NCBI RefSeq assembly: GCF_000247815.1
Contig: NC_021674.1
Span: 28,832,901-28,896,900, forward strand
DNA length: 64,000 nucleotides
Reading direction: 5' to 3'
Origin: Ficedula albicollis
Taxonomy: Eukaryota > Chordata > Aves > Passeriformes > Muscicapidae
Below are positions 14,236 to 26,097 of the stretch, piece by piece (position 1 is the stretch's first letter; every line of letters begins with the position of its first letter). Both the position numbers and the translations under genes were made by a program. Below the pieces are notes generated by a model. It was not told the origin of the DNA, searched no databases, and saw only the letters and a list, made by a program, of their open reading frames with translations.

Positions 14236-15180
14236 TCACAGCTCTTGTCCCTCTTCACTTTTACATGATTTTCCAAGACAGATGAAAGAGAAAGAAACAA
14301 CACAGAATGACTGGGCAAACCTTTAGGAATGGGATAGGAAGACATGATGGAACCCCTGAAATGTTAAGAAACAAGAGGTGGTCACCAAAAAAACCCTGGA
14401 AATGCAGTGCAGCAGAATGCTAGGGGCTGGCCCAGATGCAGGAAGACCAGTGCAGAAAAGTCATCAAACCTTCACTGCTCTGGGTGTGAACACCAATGAT
14501 GTGCACATGGGTATAGGTGTGTAAGGCACTTCTTGGATGTTGAGTTCTCTTCCTTTTTATGGCATGCAGCTGCTGTACAGAGCAACACTGCAATGCTAAA
14601 CATCTCGAACCCAGGCTCCCTGACAGCTCTTGGCATTGATGTGACTCTTGCTCCAGGCCCAGGAATGGATCACTGGGCAGTGTGGTCCCTTGCTGTTCCT
14701 GGAGGTCTGTGCTGTCATGGTCCTGGGGGCTGCAGAGAGAGCATGATGAACACAAACTGAGAAAAGGGTTCTATTAGTTTATAACCTGCAGAATATCAAA
14801 AGAAGATGTAAGACAGAGGAAGCATCCCATGTTCATCACCTTAAGCAACATTCCTGATTATGTTTGTTTTTTTCTTTTCTTTTCTTTTTTTTTCCCTACC
14901 CTACTCCTCCCCATGCTAGTGTCATTATGCCTTTTCTATGTATTATCTGGGGGTAGTCAATGATGCTGGCACTATGGAAAAGATCCCTCCATACCACAAA
15001 AGAGTTTGAGGCTGTGCCCATTCAATTTTTTAGTTGAGTTATGTTTGTTCAGTTTTCTGCCCAGTGGTGACAGGTGCCACTCTTCTGGAAAGAGATTACA
15101 TTGAAGTGTGACGAGTCCTTTTAGCAGGCATTTATATTAATGATAGCTAGCTGTGTTAATGCTTAATTCTCCTTCTTCCC

Positions 15181-15198
15181 TTTTTTTTTTTTTTTTTT

Positions 15199-15239
<41 letters not shown>

Positions 15240-15259
15240 TTTTTTTTTTTTTTTTTTTT
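15181..15259. repeat. T20-AA-C37-T20 homopolymer block
   Basis: Twenty T (15181-15200), then AA, then 37 C (15203-15239), then 20 T (15240-15259). The equal T runs on both sides suggest one real poly-T tract into which a false poly-C (poly-G on the other strand) was built. Compare 41.0-41.7 kb. Confidence 0.9.
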
Positions 15260-15479
15260 AATAATCTTCTTTGAATAAAAATATGAAACAGTTATTGTTA
15301 TGGCCACTTGGAATTTAATCAGAACACATACTGTGTTACTTATCTGTGCTTACTAGCAGTAACTTTCTTGGTTTCCAGAGTGTGGTTCCTTAAACTCCTT
15401 TCTTTAAAACAGGCTAGGCCATCTCTCTTTACAGCGAACAAGAATAATTTTATCTTTACTGTGTGGGGTCTTGTTGGTT

Positions 15480-15495
15480 GGTTTTTGATTTGGGC

Positions 15496-15526
<31 letters not shown>

Positions 15527-15606
15527 GTTTGTTTGGCTTTTTGGTGGAGTGGTTTAGGGGTTTTCATGCTTTTTTTTTTTTTTGGTGGTTTTTGGATTTT
15601 TTTTTA
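15480..15606. repeat. G/T-rich (GTTT)n-type tract
   Basis: TTTG and TTTTG runs interrupted by GGTGG words, strongly strand-asymmetric. Simple-sequence DNA with no coding signal. Confidence 0.8.
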
Positions 15607-17175
15607 ACGTGTTCTTAAATAATAGAATTTTGTTGCAAATTAGATGCATCAGTGGAACCATTACCACTCAAGGTAAGACAAGTTCCTTTAGAGTTTGCTG
15701 ATATGTGTAGCAATGAGGCAGCTAATGTCAGGGGCTGGCATACCCTGGCTACTGGGAGGGAATGTTTCTAAAGTTCCCACATCAAAAAGGATTGTTGCTA
15801 TCAGCAGGGGAGGGTAGCAGGCTCAATGCAGGGACTGAAAAGGATTGTCTTTGATTTGGTTTCTCCTAGTGAGGGAATTTTCAGAATATGAGTATCTGGT
15901 GGAAGAAAACTGAGATGTCCAACATAAATATCTAAGTGGATTGGTTGCGAAAAGAGGTCTGACAGTAAAGCCTGTCCTCTTTTGCTGTCATCTTCCTAGT
16001 GCATGCTTTGGTCCTTTGATGATAGTTGTGGCTCAATATAGGCCTAATGTACCCCTGATCCCCAGTCCCAACCACTCTCTTCCCATCCTCCTAGAATTTG
16101 TAATGTACATCCTGCTGGCATTGCAGTTTCACTTTGAACTTCCCTCTTTTAGTAACCTCCTCCTGGATTCCATTAGGTCACAAATTCTTGAAACTAAATG
16201 TTCTTCCCTGGCTGATTCTCCATGTCTCCATTTTAAATTTAAATTTTAAATTTGTTAGTATACCTTAGTGCAAACCTGACATGTCCCATTCAGACCTGCC
16301 TCCTGTTTCCTGAGAAAGTGTCCTCTGAAGTAACCTCAGAGTGTCCACTGAAATTCCTGAGGTAAAAGAAGGATGTTAGGGCTCTGGAATATCCAGAGAC
16401 AGTCGATGTCTCCCAGAGATGCTCAAATGTTCTACACAGCATTTCTTAAATGTTGCATTATGTTTTCCCTGTGGCACTCACATAATCTTGTTTCAGTAAT
16501 TGAAAGTTACAGAAATTGGAGTTTTATCATTTAATAACCTTCCTACTTGCTGTTTGCTCAGATGACTATGATCTAGTTAAAAACATTATGTAAATGTATT
16601 TATAAACAAAAAGTAATCAACCTGTAGAGGAAGGAAAGCCAAAGAAGGAATACACAAAAAGTAAGAGACAAAAATAATGACCCTGAAACTCAAATTCAAA
16701 AAATATTGATCAGTCCCAATTTTATGTGAAAACAGTGGATGTGCCGACTACTTAATAAACATAAAATTCTTGCTTTTTTTGTAAAGTGTTAACTTTAGTA
16801 ATGAGGTATTTTGACTGATGTGAAGTGAGAGCAGCTTGATATCTGACTAATCTCATATTAGGACACCTTATTTGCACTTGTCATAAAGATGGTTTCTTCT
16901 GTCTTTTATCTCCGTGATCTAAGATCCAGCCCTCCACTACAGTTCATTTTTTGAAGTTCTGAAATACAAATCATCAGCAGAAATGGAATAAAAGTAAATC
17001 TCTGGCTGCTTCAGTGAGGGGCAGGACAAGGGCACCTGTTTGGTTCTCAGACTGAACATTCAGCTCTGAGCCACTGCAGATTTCAAGTGGTGATGAGGTT
17101 GTACATTACCAGCAGAAGTCTCTTAGCGTGAATGTGTGAGTACTTGATAAAGACTTGGCAGATTTGTCAATCTGT

Positions 17176-17194
17176 ATTATATATATATATATAT
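17176..17194. repeat. (TA)n microsatellite
   Basis: Alternating AT dinucleotides just downstream of the proposed polyadenylation signal. A comparable run lies at 19881-19897. Confidence 0.9.
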
Positions 17195-17218
17195 GTTTTA
17201 GTTTTTTCCCCTTCTAAA

Positions 17219-17224
17219 TTTATT
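17219..17224 (-). terminator. Possible polyadenylation signal AATAAA
   Basis: On the minus strand a canonical AATAAA begins 29 nt after the stop codon of the proposed terminal exon. A clear GT-rich downstream element is not seen; the DNA beyond is A-rich and then an AT repeat. The 3' UTR would be unusually short, so a more distal site is possible. Confidence 0.35.
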
Positions 17225-17252
17225 TTCAGGAAGAGAAAATGTAAGGCATACT

Positions 17253-17436
17253 TTAATCTCTTTGGGGGTAATAGGCACTGTTGTCAGTGGTAATAGGAGG
17301 TCTTGGTGGCTGGGATAATTCAGTACATGTAAAAAAAGTATCAAAAGGTTTCAGTCCAACATAACTTCCAGATTTTTTGATAGAGGAGCGTGATATTCGA
17401 TCAACTAACCCTGCATAAAGAAACATATTCTCATGC
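17253..17436 (-). CDS. Terminal coding exon, unknown protein
   Basis: Minus-strand reading frame of about 60 codons ending in TAA, taken as the last exon of the proposed gene. Starting after the acceptor TCAACAGCAG, one base completes the codon left by the upstream exon (phase 2). An alternative acceptor 3 nt earlier keeps the frame; another (TTTCTTTATGCAG, exon start 17410) would change the phase. The peptide starts HENMFLYAG, passes SSIKKSGSYVGLKPFD and a Pro-rich SQPPRPPITTD, and ends SAYYPQRD. It has no membrane segment and is rich in Tyr, Pro and Ser. The frame continues upstream to a Met at 17486, so a retrocopy or chance frame is not excluded. I do not recognise the family. Confidence 0.5.
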
Positions 17437-20400
17437 CTGCTGTTGACAGTAAAGGACACAGTATTTTTAGGAGAGGTGCCAAACACACCACTCTAATTAT
17501 GCAATGCACAAACATCCTAAAAGGATAGTTAGGGATGATTGCATTTCTCTCCACTCCTCTGGTGATTAATTGAATGTTCTTCAGTGAGCAACAAAGTCCA
17601 TCTTTTCACAGGACTGTTCTCTCATGCTTGTTTTTCAAAAGATCCATAAATCCATGGGCTTTTCCTTCTGACATTAAGATCTAGTTAGCAGTGCAGTTCT
17701 ACCTCCATACAATCAACAAGCTTTGCCCACTTTCTGCTCACAGAATTCTCCAAATCAATGTATGAGGCAGATGTGGAGAGAGCATGATTTCTGTCCCCAG
17801 CCATCTCCTTCCCAGGGTATTTGGTACAAATTTTAATGAAAAATACTCCTGGAAGTATGTGCCACTTATTTTCCTTTAATTGTGTTTTCATCTCACCTCA
17901 TAATGATTTCAGGAATGTTTTTAGTTTCCAAAGCCAAAGAAACAGTTTCTTCTTGGCGGAAACAGCATTGGCTGTTAAATAAAAAGAAATGTGCTTTTCT
18001 GGCTAAGCTGTATGAAGACGATTGTACAATCTGTACTGTACACTTGGAAACTGCTGCAGCACGATGTGAACCATATGGTGTATATGGCATTCCCTTACCT
18101 CAAGTGCTCCCTTACTCAGGCTGGCATGGCTGGTAATGAGCTCATTTTTGAATAAGGGAAATATGGGTGATTTTTGTCTTTTTTTTGAGAGGGGGTTGGG
18201 GTAGGTGAGAGGAGGGAAGCAGAAGTCTCTACGTGCAAGAACAGGGCAAAGAAATGTCATTCCTCACCTCCGCTGGTTCTCTGATTAGCTTGAAGTCTAG
18301 TAATCAGGAACTTCATTAAGAAAAAAGAGACACTACTGAGCTGAGGTTAAGTTTAACACGATGCCATGATAGGAAAATAGAATTTAAGTGAGTGGGTTTT
18401 GCTTCTTTTTGCCTCTGCCAGAGGCATAGTCCATAAATATGTGGGAAATGAGCACAATAAGCAGGTGAAATGTGATATCAGCTCTCTTTTACTGTGTGAG
18501 AAGAGAATGGGAGGCTCGTAACCTTGGGAAGCACTTCTGCATGTAGCATTCTTCTTCTTGGAAGTCACCTTAGAGAAAACTCTAGGAGTGTGATACAGAG
18601 AAGTTAAAATTAAAACTTTCTCTACCTGTGCATTCCTAAAAACTGCAGAGAGGGAAATCCATTTAGACTATCACTGCTCTCAGGCCAAGTGGGTTTAGCA
18701 TGTCTCCATACTTTCCTGATCTGCCCTAAATAGAAACAACCAGTTCAGGGAAATTGATAACCTGTATGACCAAGCTGACAAGAAACACTGTTCTGGACTC
18801 CCTCCTACTAGGTGTACTTGTTTATGGTGTGTATCCTGGTAAAGGATGGTCTCTCTGAAGTAAGAGTAGACCACTTTGCATAATCTTACTAATCTATTCT
18901 AATGTCCTAACACAGGAAAAATCATGGGACTAATAGGAATAGATTGGTCCTGAACAAAAGGAATATCCTTTGTCAAGAGCCCAAATGTGATTTTTTGCTA
19001 CAGGCTATAAGGATTCCAAAGCCCATGTAAAATTTTCTGTCAAGAACCTGGACACCAACCTAAGACAAGGGGTGGATTGTGGAAAACAGAGGCATACTGG
19101 GGACTAAAACTGCAGTTGTGGATAGGGCAAGCTGCATGAAAAGATGTAATAGCAGCACATACTTTTTCATGTAGTGAACAAAACTAGTCTGCAGTCCCGT
19201 TGTAGTTACACCATGGACAGTGTTAGGGCAGCCAAGAGCTGGCAACTGAGGGGTCTCCTGTAGGGTTGCTTTTGCCATGAGAGGTGTGATGTTTTGCCTT
19301 GGAAAACAAATTGAGCATGGGATGATGATGCAAAGCCCCAAGATCTTTTCTTGAATGCAGATGGTCCTATTACTCCCCGAGGTTTAGGGTTATCTCTGTT
19401 GAATTTTGGGTTCTCACTTTCATTACTTGGGGATGAATATGAACAGAAAATGGAAAAACAGACTGCATAATTTTTGTGTTCCTGTCTTACCATTTTAGTT
19501 AAAGACACCTCAATAAGCATTCATGACAAAATAAATGTGTGTAGTTTAAAGAGTAAATTTGGAGAGTTTGAAGAAAGGCATCAAAACCAGAGTATTTGAC
19601 TATTAGACAAACAAGAGCTGAATTTTTTAAGCTTAAATTGGCACTTTTTAAATGGAAAATAGATTTATATTGTACTGAGGGTTAAGAAACAGACCACTAT
19701 CTGTGGGGTATCATTAAACTTCTTGAAGGCAAATATGTATTCTTTAACTTTTCATTGTCTGAAGTCTCGGAAAGTTCATGGGGTTTTCTAACTGCATGTT
19801 TTTATGGTGTGTTAGAGAAAGTAAAACATGTCTAAGCCAATGAAATAAATTTGCATAGGAAAAAAAAAAGTAATTGCATTTATATATATATATATATGTA
19901 TGGTCAGGTTAGAAGTCAGTAAACACTTACTTGCACATTTCCCTCTGTGGAAGCAGGCTTTAATTCTCTCCTATTTTAATTTTCATCATTTATCAATCTG
20001 CAAATCGGAATTTAAAACGTTGATTTGGCAACAGCCCTTTTGCATTAATTTGCTCTGGTGATGTCAAGAAAAGGAGAAGCAGAACCCAAAATCTCAGTGT
20101 CTGTTCAGAAAACTGTCAGACAGGAATATGTGTCCTGCTGCCACACGGGAGTGGACTTGATTTAAAATCCCGAGTTGTATTTGCACTGTGGATCACTATC
20201 TCACTTCCTCTGGGTTGCATCAACCTATTCAAGGACAAGGATCATTCCACACTCTGAGGTGCAAATAGAAGCAATTTCACCAAGAAATTGGTGCAATATA
20301 GAGAATAGAAATATCTAGTTAGGCCACCAGACTCATGTTTCCTCGGGAATACTCAATCATACTTTGCAGGACAGACTAAGACAGTAACAAAGCTTTGGGG

Positions 20401-21248
20401 GTATTGCATGGCCCCGTTGTCCAAGAGCTTTGGAATGTATTTATTATATATTTATTATATATAACATATATTACAACTCCTGGGAGAAACTGTTTTCAAA
20501 AAGAATATCAAATATTAGAACAATTGGACTGATCCTTAAGACTTTTCACAATATACTGGCTTCCAGTGGAAGTCTCAATTTCAATAAAATGTTTATCTAA
20601 TTTGAAAACCAAATACCAAGTTAGATTGGTCCTTTACTTATAAAATCAAAAGAGGGAAAATATTCAGTTTTGACAGAGGTTTTCCTTTTAGATTTCAAAT
20701 GAGGGACTTTTGTAATGGAATAAACCCTCAGATCTGAGGATGTATATTTTTCTGCTTGGGATGGTGAAAGTGTACTCTCTTGTATTTTTTCCCAAAATCA
20801 GTTTGACCTCAAGTCTTACCATGATTTATTGCTTACCTGCAGTTCCATGCAGAAGAACCTAAAGACACTTTATTACCTTGTACGTGGTCTCACACATGTG
20901 AGTCCAAATCTTCCTTGGCATTCTGAGCTGTGGTGGCTGAAAATCTTCCTGTTATGTAGACAGGCTGTATGGGTTTAGCTGAAAAATCACTGGATGACTA
21001 AGGAATCTGTTTAAGATGCTGTGCTTCTCTGGATAATCTCTTGACTTGAGCATACTCACTACTTCTCATGTTGTGTTACATCAAGGAGGGATGAGCTTGA
21101 GAACAGTGTTAATTGCTACTTCCAAAACTGTGATTAACAACTTAGTATTGTCACCTTCTTGCTGTTTTACCCTTGTAACACACACTGCTTTCAACATATA
21201 TATTGTAGTCCTTGTAAGCACCTGCTCCAGCTGACAGCAGGTGTGCTG

Positions 21249-21390
21249 AACCTCACCATAATCTGCATCTTTTAATTTTTAGTGTTGTCTGATCAGCCTA
21301 TTTGCTGGCATGCTTCCAAAACCTCACCATAATCTGCATCTTTTAATTTTTGGTGTTGTCTGATCAGCCTATTTGCTGCCATGCTTCCAT
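21249..21390. repeat. 71-bp tandem direct duplication
   Basis: Units 21249-21319 and 21320-21390 are adjacent and differ at about two positions (AGTGTTG versus GGTGTTG, and GCTGGCATG versus GCTGCCATG). No target-site duplication or transposon similarity is visible. Confidence 0.93.
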
Positions 21391-22985
21391 CTAAAACCTG
21401 AACTCTTTCTGGACTGTGTTCCATTCTTGCAAATAGATATCAAACTACTTGTTCTTCTCCCAGCCCCAGGAAAAAATAGGCTATGTTACAAACCTAATTT
21501 GGCACTAAAAGAAATTTATTTGAACCTTTATAATTTTGAATGAATGCTTAGGGATTGGTTCCCATTATCCACAGCTCAAAAAACCACCCAAAAAACAACA
21601 ACACAAACAAACAAAAAAAAACAAAAAGCAAACAATGAAGCATCTTGGCATAATAACCATTTCCTGGTTTTCTGTTGGCTCAATTAATTATTCTGTGTTG
21701 TTTTAACATTCAAGCCCCTGAAGACCTTTTTTGAGACTTCCTGAAATAAAATTTCACAACTTTCAGAGGTTTTTGTTTGAGTGATAATTTAGGGGCCCCT
21801 TTGTTAAAATTCTAGTCCCAACACTGCACCACCACTCTGGGCAGAGAAAAAATTAATTTCTCCTAAACTAAATATGATGCCAGTTTTGTGTCTGAGTGAG
21901 GACATGAGGATCCAAGTGTAGCAGGAAATATGGACCCACAGCATAATTACCTTCTGACCTCTAAAGATCAATGCTACTATATCCTGCAACTACCCAAATC
22001 TTTGAAGCCAGGCAATGCTGATATACTGATGATGATCAGGAGCATAACAAGCATAGGGATCCAGGCTGTGCTAACCTAATATCAGGTGAATGCTATTTTT
22101 GGCTTCTCCAGCCATCTCAGGAACTTCTTTTTGTCTGATTCCTCTTTGACTGAAACCCTTCCCCACGGATGGCTCGCCCAGCAGCTGGAGGAGGCCCCTT
22201 CATTCCTCATACCACTGAGCAGGTCCTCGTGCCTGGCTGCAAGCCCCAGGTTCCAGCTTCATACATGCAATAACAGCCATAAAACACATGTTTCTCAAGC
22301 TTAGAGGAGTTTTAACACCATATGCTTGTCAGTGTTCACAAATGAGGTGTTATTAAGTTGTCAGGTGCTTGCAGAAGTGAAGTGGAATGGACTGGATGAA
22401 GAGGGAGGAGTGACCTTGAGTTAATGGAGACTGTTGACACTAAGCAATGAATAACACCTTGGGTAATAACTAGCTTGTTCTCATCCATATCCCTTTTCAT
22501 GTGCACCTTCTTTTATTACATCAATGATCAAGTAGTCAGTGCACATGGCTGGAGGCAAGGAATTAAAAGGTATAAATAACACACACTTTAATTGAAATCC
22601 AACTGTGAATGCCTGGCCTCTGTGATTAAACCTTTTATCACATGGATTGTCCCACCACAGGTACATTCATACCACTTAGAGAACTACTTGGCTTAAAAAA
22701 AAAAAAGACCTTTTTTTCTTTCATATGTCCAAATTGAATCATTTGAGAGTTTCTTTGGCAGTACCAGAGCAAGCATTGTGGATATAACAAATGCATTCTT
22801 GCGTGTATGTAAAACCTTCGTGCACTCCCTTCTGCTCAAATGCTGGTGGCAAGCACCTTGAACATGCCAACACTGCAAAGGGAGAGGGAGCATGGGAGCT
22901 GGCATTACAGATACTGAGGGTCACCTGCCTTAGGGTTTTCCACTCCTGTTGTAGTGGAGTCATTAATGTGGTCCCCAGGATTTCC

Positions 22986-23515
22986 TAAAAGTAATGAAAA
23001 AACTTTGGACTGGGCCAGCCTTGGTAGAATTGCCTAAGTACAAAGGCTTGATGCTGGATTTCTCCAGGCTTTGTGTCTGTATCAAACTTCAGTGAAAAGA
23101 CTTGATGAGCAGACTGCTGAGCTAGCAGTGTGACTCCTAGGGGGATTTAACTATGTGAGTAGATCAACATTTGCCTGAAAATAGGAGTACTGCTGGTGTC
23201 ATCCTTTACACAATGTTAACTATGTGAGTAGATCAACATTTGCCTGAAAATAGGGGTACTGCTGGTGTCATCCTTTACAAAACATAAAAGTAATGAAAAA
23301 ACTTTGGACTGGGCCAGCCTTGGTAGAATTGCCTAAGTACAAAGGCTTGATGCTGGATTTCTCCAGGCTTTGTGTCTGTATCAAACTTCAGTGAAAAGAC
23401 TTGATGAGCAGACTGCTGAGCTAGCAGTGTGACTCCTAGGGGGATTTAACTATGTGAGTAGATCAACATTTGCCTGAAAATAGGAGTACTGCTGGTGTCA
23501 TCCTTTACACAATGT
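22986..23515. repeat. Nested direct duplication (231-bp units plus 68-bp unit)
   Basis: Bases 22986-23216 recur essentially unchanged at 23285-23515 (offset 299). Between them, 23217-23284 is a partial copy of the unit's last 69 bp (23148-23216) with a few changes. The order long, partial, long copies that at 7.2 kb. Confidence 0.93.
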
Positions 23516-25779
23516 GTAGCAGAGTGGGACCTTTATTACTGTGATGGAAACAGCAATGGTGATATTTATTATAGATCACTTCATGGGTAGACTGTCTGCA
23601 GTGATGATGAATTAATGTTTTCCAGGGGAGAGGGATGGCTGGCTGTTGCTAAGCTTCAAATTTAGGAGTTTGGTTTGTTTATAACTCTGTCTGGAAAGAG
23701 CTCTCCAAACATTATCCAAGATTTACACTTATGTGATATGATAACCAAGCTGAAAAAAACCACAGCTCATGACAGCAGTATCCAAGTATTTTTCTAGTTC
23801 AGATGTGTCATATCTGGAATGTGATGGACTTATTTTAACAAGCCAGTGCTGACATAAACTTGATGCTTGGTATTCCCCAAGTAAAATTATGTGGAGGAAA
23901 ATCTCTGTGTCCAAGTTACAACAGAAGCCAATTGCTGCAGTGAATGCAGAAAAATAACACTAATACTGCATTAGTGCAGTGAATAATCCTGATAATATAC
24001 TTTAAATTACTTAGTTAAAGATATTTGGTTTCTGTCAAGGAAATTTATCAGTCAAGACAAGCTTTCTGCAGTGTTTTTGAACCTAAACTACATAAAAGAG
24101 GCCAGTAAATATAGACCACCAAAAGGAGAGAAGGGCTCTGGGAGCCTTTAGAGTTATAAATTATTTGGCTTTACTGCAGCATCCAGCTGGAAGGTTCTTC
24201 CTTGATTTAAACAGATACTTTGTTTTCCCCTTTGCTGCCCACATTTGCACTTGACCTGCCAAGTATCCAAAGGCACTTAAGCCAGGTACATCAGTATTTC
24301 CAGCACTGCAGTAAACATGCCAACTGAATATGGCACTGAGAACTCTGCATTAAAAATCTAAATGAGAAGTCTTACATGAATTCTGATGAAAGGAGGAGTT
24401 TGAAACTGGTAGCACTAGTTTTTCATCAATAGAAACCATCAATAGAAGCATCACAGGAGATGTTTTATCCTTCATGCAGCACCTATGGTTTAAGCCTAAA
24501 TTTTTACAACTTTCTTAAGTTTTACAATTTTTTTTTTAACTGTATTTAAGTTGTTGTGCAGGAGTACATGTTTCAAGAAGAATACCCTTGGCATTTGGAA
24601 GAAGATAATTTAATAAGCTAAATTATAGAAAGAAATAGATTAGGTTTTTACCCTACAATCTTCTGTCAGACAGGACTCCCCAAAGCCCTTTTCAAATCAG
24701 CAGGTTCCATCCCAGGGAAGGACAGGATGAAGGCTCACCTTGTTGCAGCGTACGCCAAGATTTTCTCTAGTGTGTCTCTATCGTTTTCTCTGAGACTGCC
24801 TTTGCTTTGAAGCAGGGTAGGAGAAAGAATCCTGCAGGGACTGTGCAGGCAGAAGTAAGTGCTCTGATGTACTCTACAGTGGCTCATGTATATATACAGG
24901 GGATGTATAAAAGCTGTTCTATTGGCAAGGGGGCTGTTGGCCAAGGCACCATGGTTATACAGTAGTACCTTGGGAGCAGTATGTTCCACACGAGCAGGCA
25001 CTGTGAATTTTGAATTACTGTTGCCTCTAAAACGTTATGCTGCCAATAGCTCTGTACCTCCACACAGTAATTGTCATTCAGCACTCAGACTTCGCCAGCT
25101 ATTTTGAAGTTCCACAGCAAATCAATGTGTCCTCAGTGTTTCACAACACCAAATTGTGGTGGTTCAATGTCATCCTGATACAAATGACAGACCTTATCTT
25201 ATAAAAACCTGGTAAGCATGAGAATGGATATGTTGGGGGAATGATTCTCTGTTGCTGAACCCTGGACTGCTCAGGAGCTCACATGTGCCTGTTCTATTTT
25301 GGGCCTTTTGCAATAATGCTGAAATATTCCAGCTTGCCTTGAGCTTTCTTCCCATCAGTTCATACTGGGTTAGAGATGAAGCAAGGAAAAGGTACTGTGA
25401 GTGTGAGTGCCAAAAAAACCAACATATTCCTTTTCACTAAACTCATGGAAGCTTATCAAATTTATTGAAGGAGGTAACCAATCAAACAAATCCCCCCAAA
25501 CCAATTTGGGGGTGGTTTTATCAAGCATGGCCTCCTACAGGTCAGAGGCTGTAGAAGGTCTTCAGTCTAAGGCAGAATGGGGATTTACTAGAAGGTTTGA
25601 GATCTGTTTACCAGAGGGTAAGAATAAATCTGGAAGATGTATAAAAAGGGGTTATGACCCAAAGTAGTCCTTGTACTCGGTAGCCTTTTTGAGTCTTGCT
25701 AACCTACAGAGCTTCAGTCTGCTCAGGCTCTGTTGTAAAAGTCCAAGCTGTCTTGTGACATGACATAAGAAGCATAATG

Positions 25780-25932
25780 TTTGAAGTCCTGGAAACATAG
25801 TGGAAGCACAGTGTTCAGAAGTCCTTCAAAAGCCCTGGAAAACCCTCATTCTCAAATGCAGTATTTGAAGTCCTGGAAACATAGTGGAAGCACAGTGTTC
25901 AGAAGTCCTTCAAAAGCCCTGGAAAACCCTCA
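25780..25932. repeat. 84-bp offset tandem direct duplication
   Basis: The segment starting TTTGAAGTCCTGGAAACA at 25780 restarts at 25864 and matches for about 70 bp with one visible substitution. It lies about 70 bp downstream (in minus-strand sense) of the proposed donor at 25998, inside the large intron. Confidence 0.92.
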
Positions 25933-25998
25933 ATCTGTGACATAATAGGTATCATGAAAAGAATTCACATGAATCCCCCGGCACAGGGAAAATTATAC

Positions 25999-26097
25999 CT
26001 TGGTGAAGGAGTGTTGTCAACAGGAACAATGTCCTTGCTTGGAAGATAATCCAATGTGTCATCTCTCCTTGCGTAGAGGTGACCAATATCTTGGGCA
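25999..26097 (-). CDS. Internal 99-nt coding exon, unknown protein
   Basis: Minus-strand exon of 99 nt (a multiple of three, phase 2 at both ends), so it could be skipped without shifting the frame. The donor is CACCAAG|GTATAA. The acceptor GTTGTACAG has a poor pyrimidine tract and is the weak point of this call. The peptide runs AQDIGHLYARRDDTLDY, then LPSKDIVPVDNTPSP, and looks like ordinary soluble protein with two tyrosines in acidic contexts. Its end phase fits the terminal exon and its start phase fits the exon at 34.4 kb. No domain recognised. Confidence 0.5.

Larger units (their letters stand above)
14310..17218. other. Non-coding, presumed 3' intergenic
   Basis: No exon is supportable. 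The stretch contains the poly-T/poly-C/poly-T block at 15.2 kb, a G/T-rich tract at 15.5 kb and a short AT microsatellite at 17176-17194. ORFs at 14.4-14.76, 15.3-15.6 and 15.94-16.25 kb have no recognisable domain. Confidence 0.55.
17437..25998 (-). other. Proposed large intron (8.6 kb)
   Basis: Lies between the two 3'-most proposed exons and would start with GTATAA and end with CAG on the minus strand. It holds an AT microsatellite (19881-19897), direct duplications at 21.25, 22.99 and 25.78 kb, and an AAAC-rich tract near 21.59 kb. ORFs at 17.7-18.3 and 19.06-19.52 kb show no domain. Bases about 19975-20070 contain POU/homeodomain-like words and might be an intronic enhancer. Confidence 0.4.
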
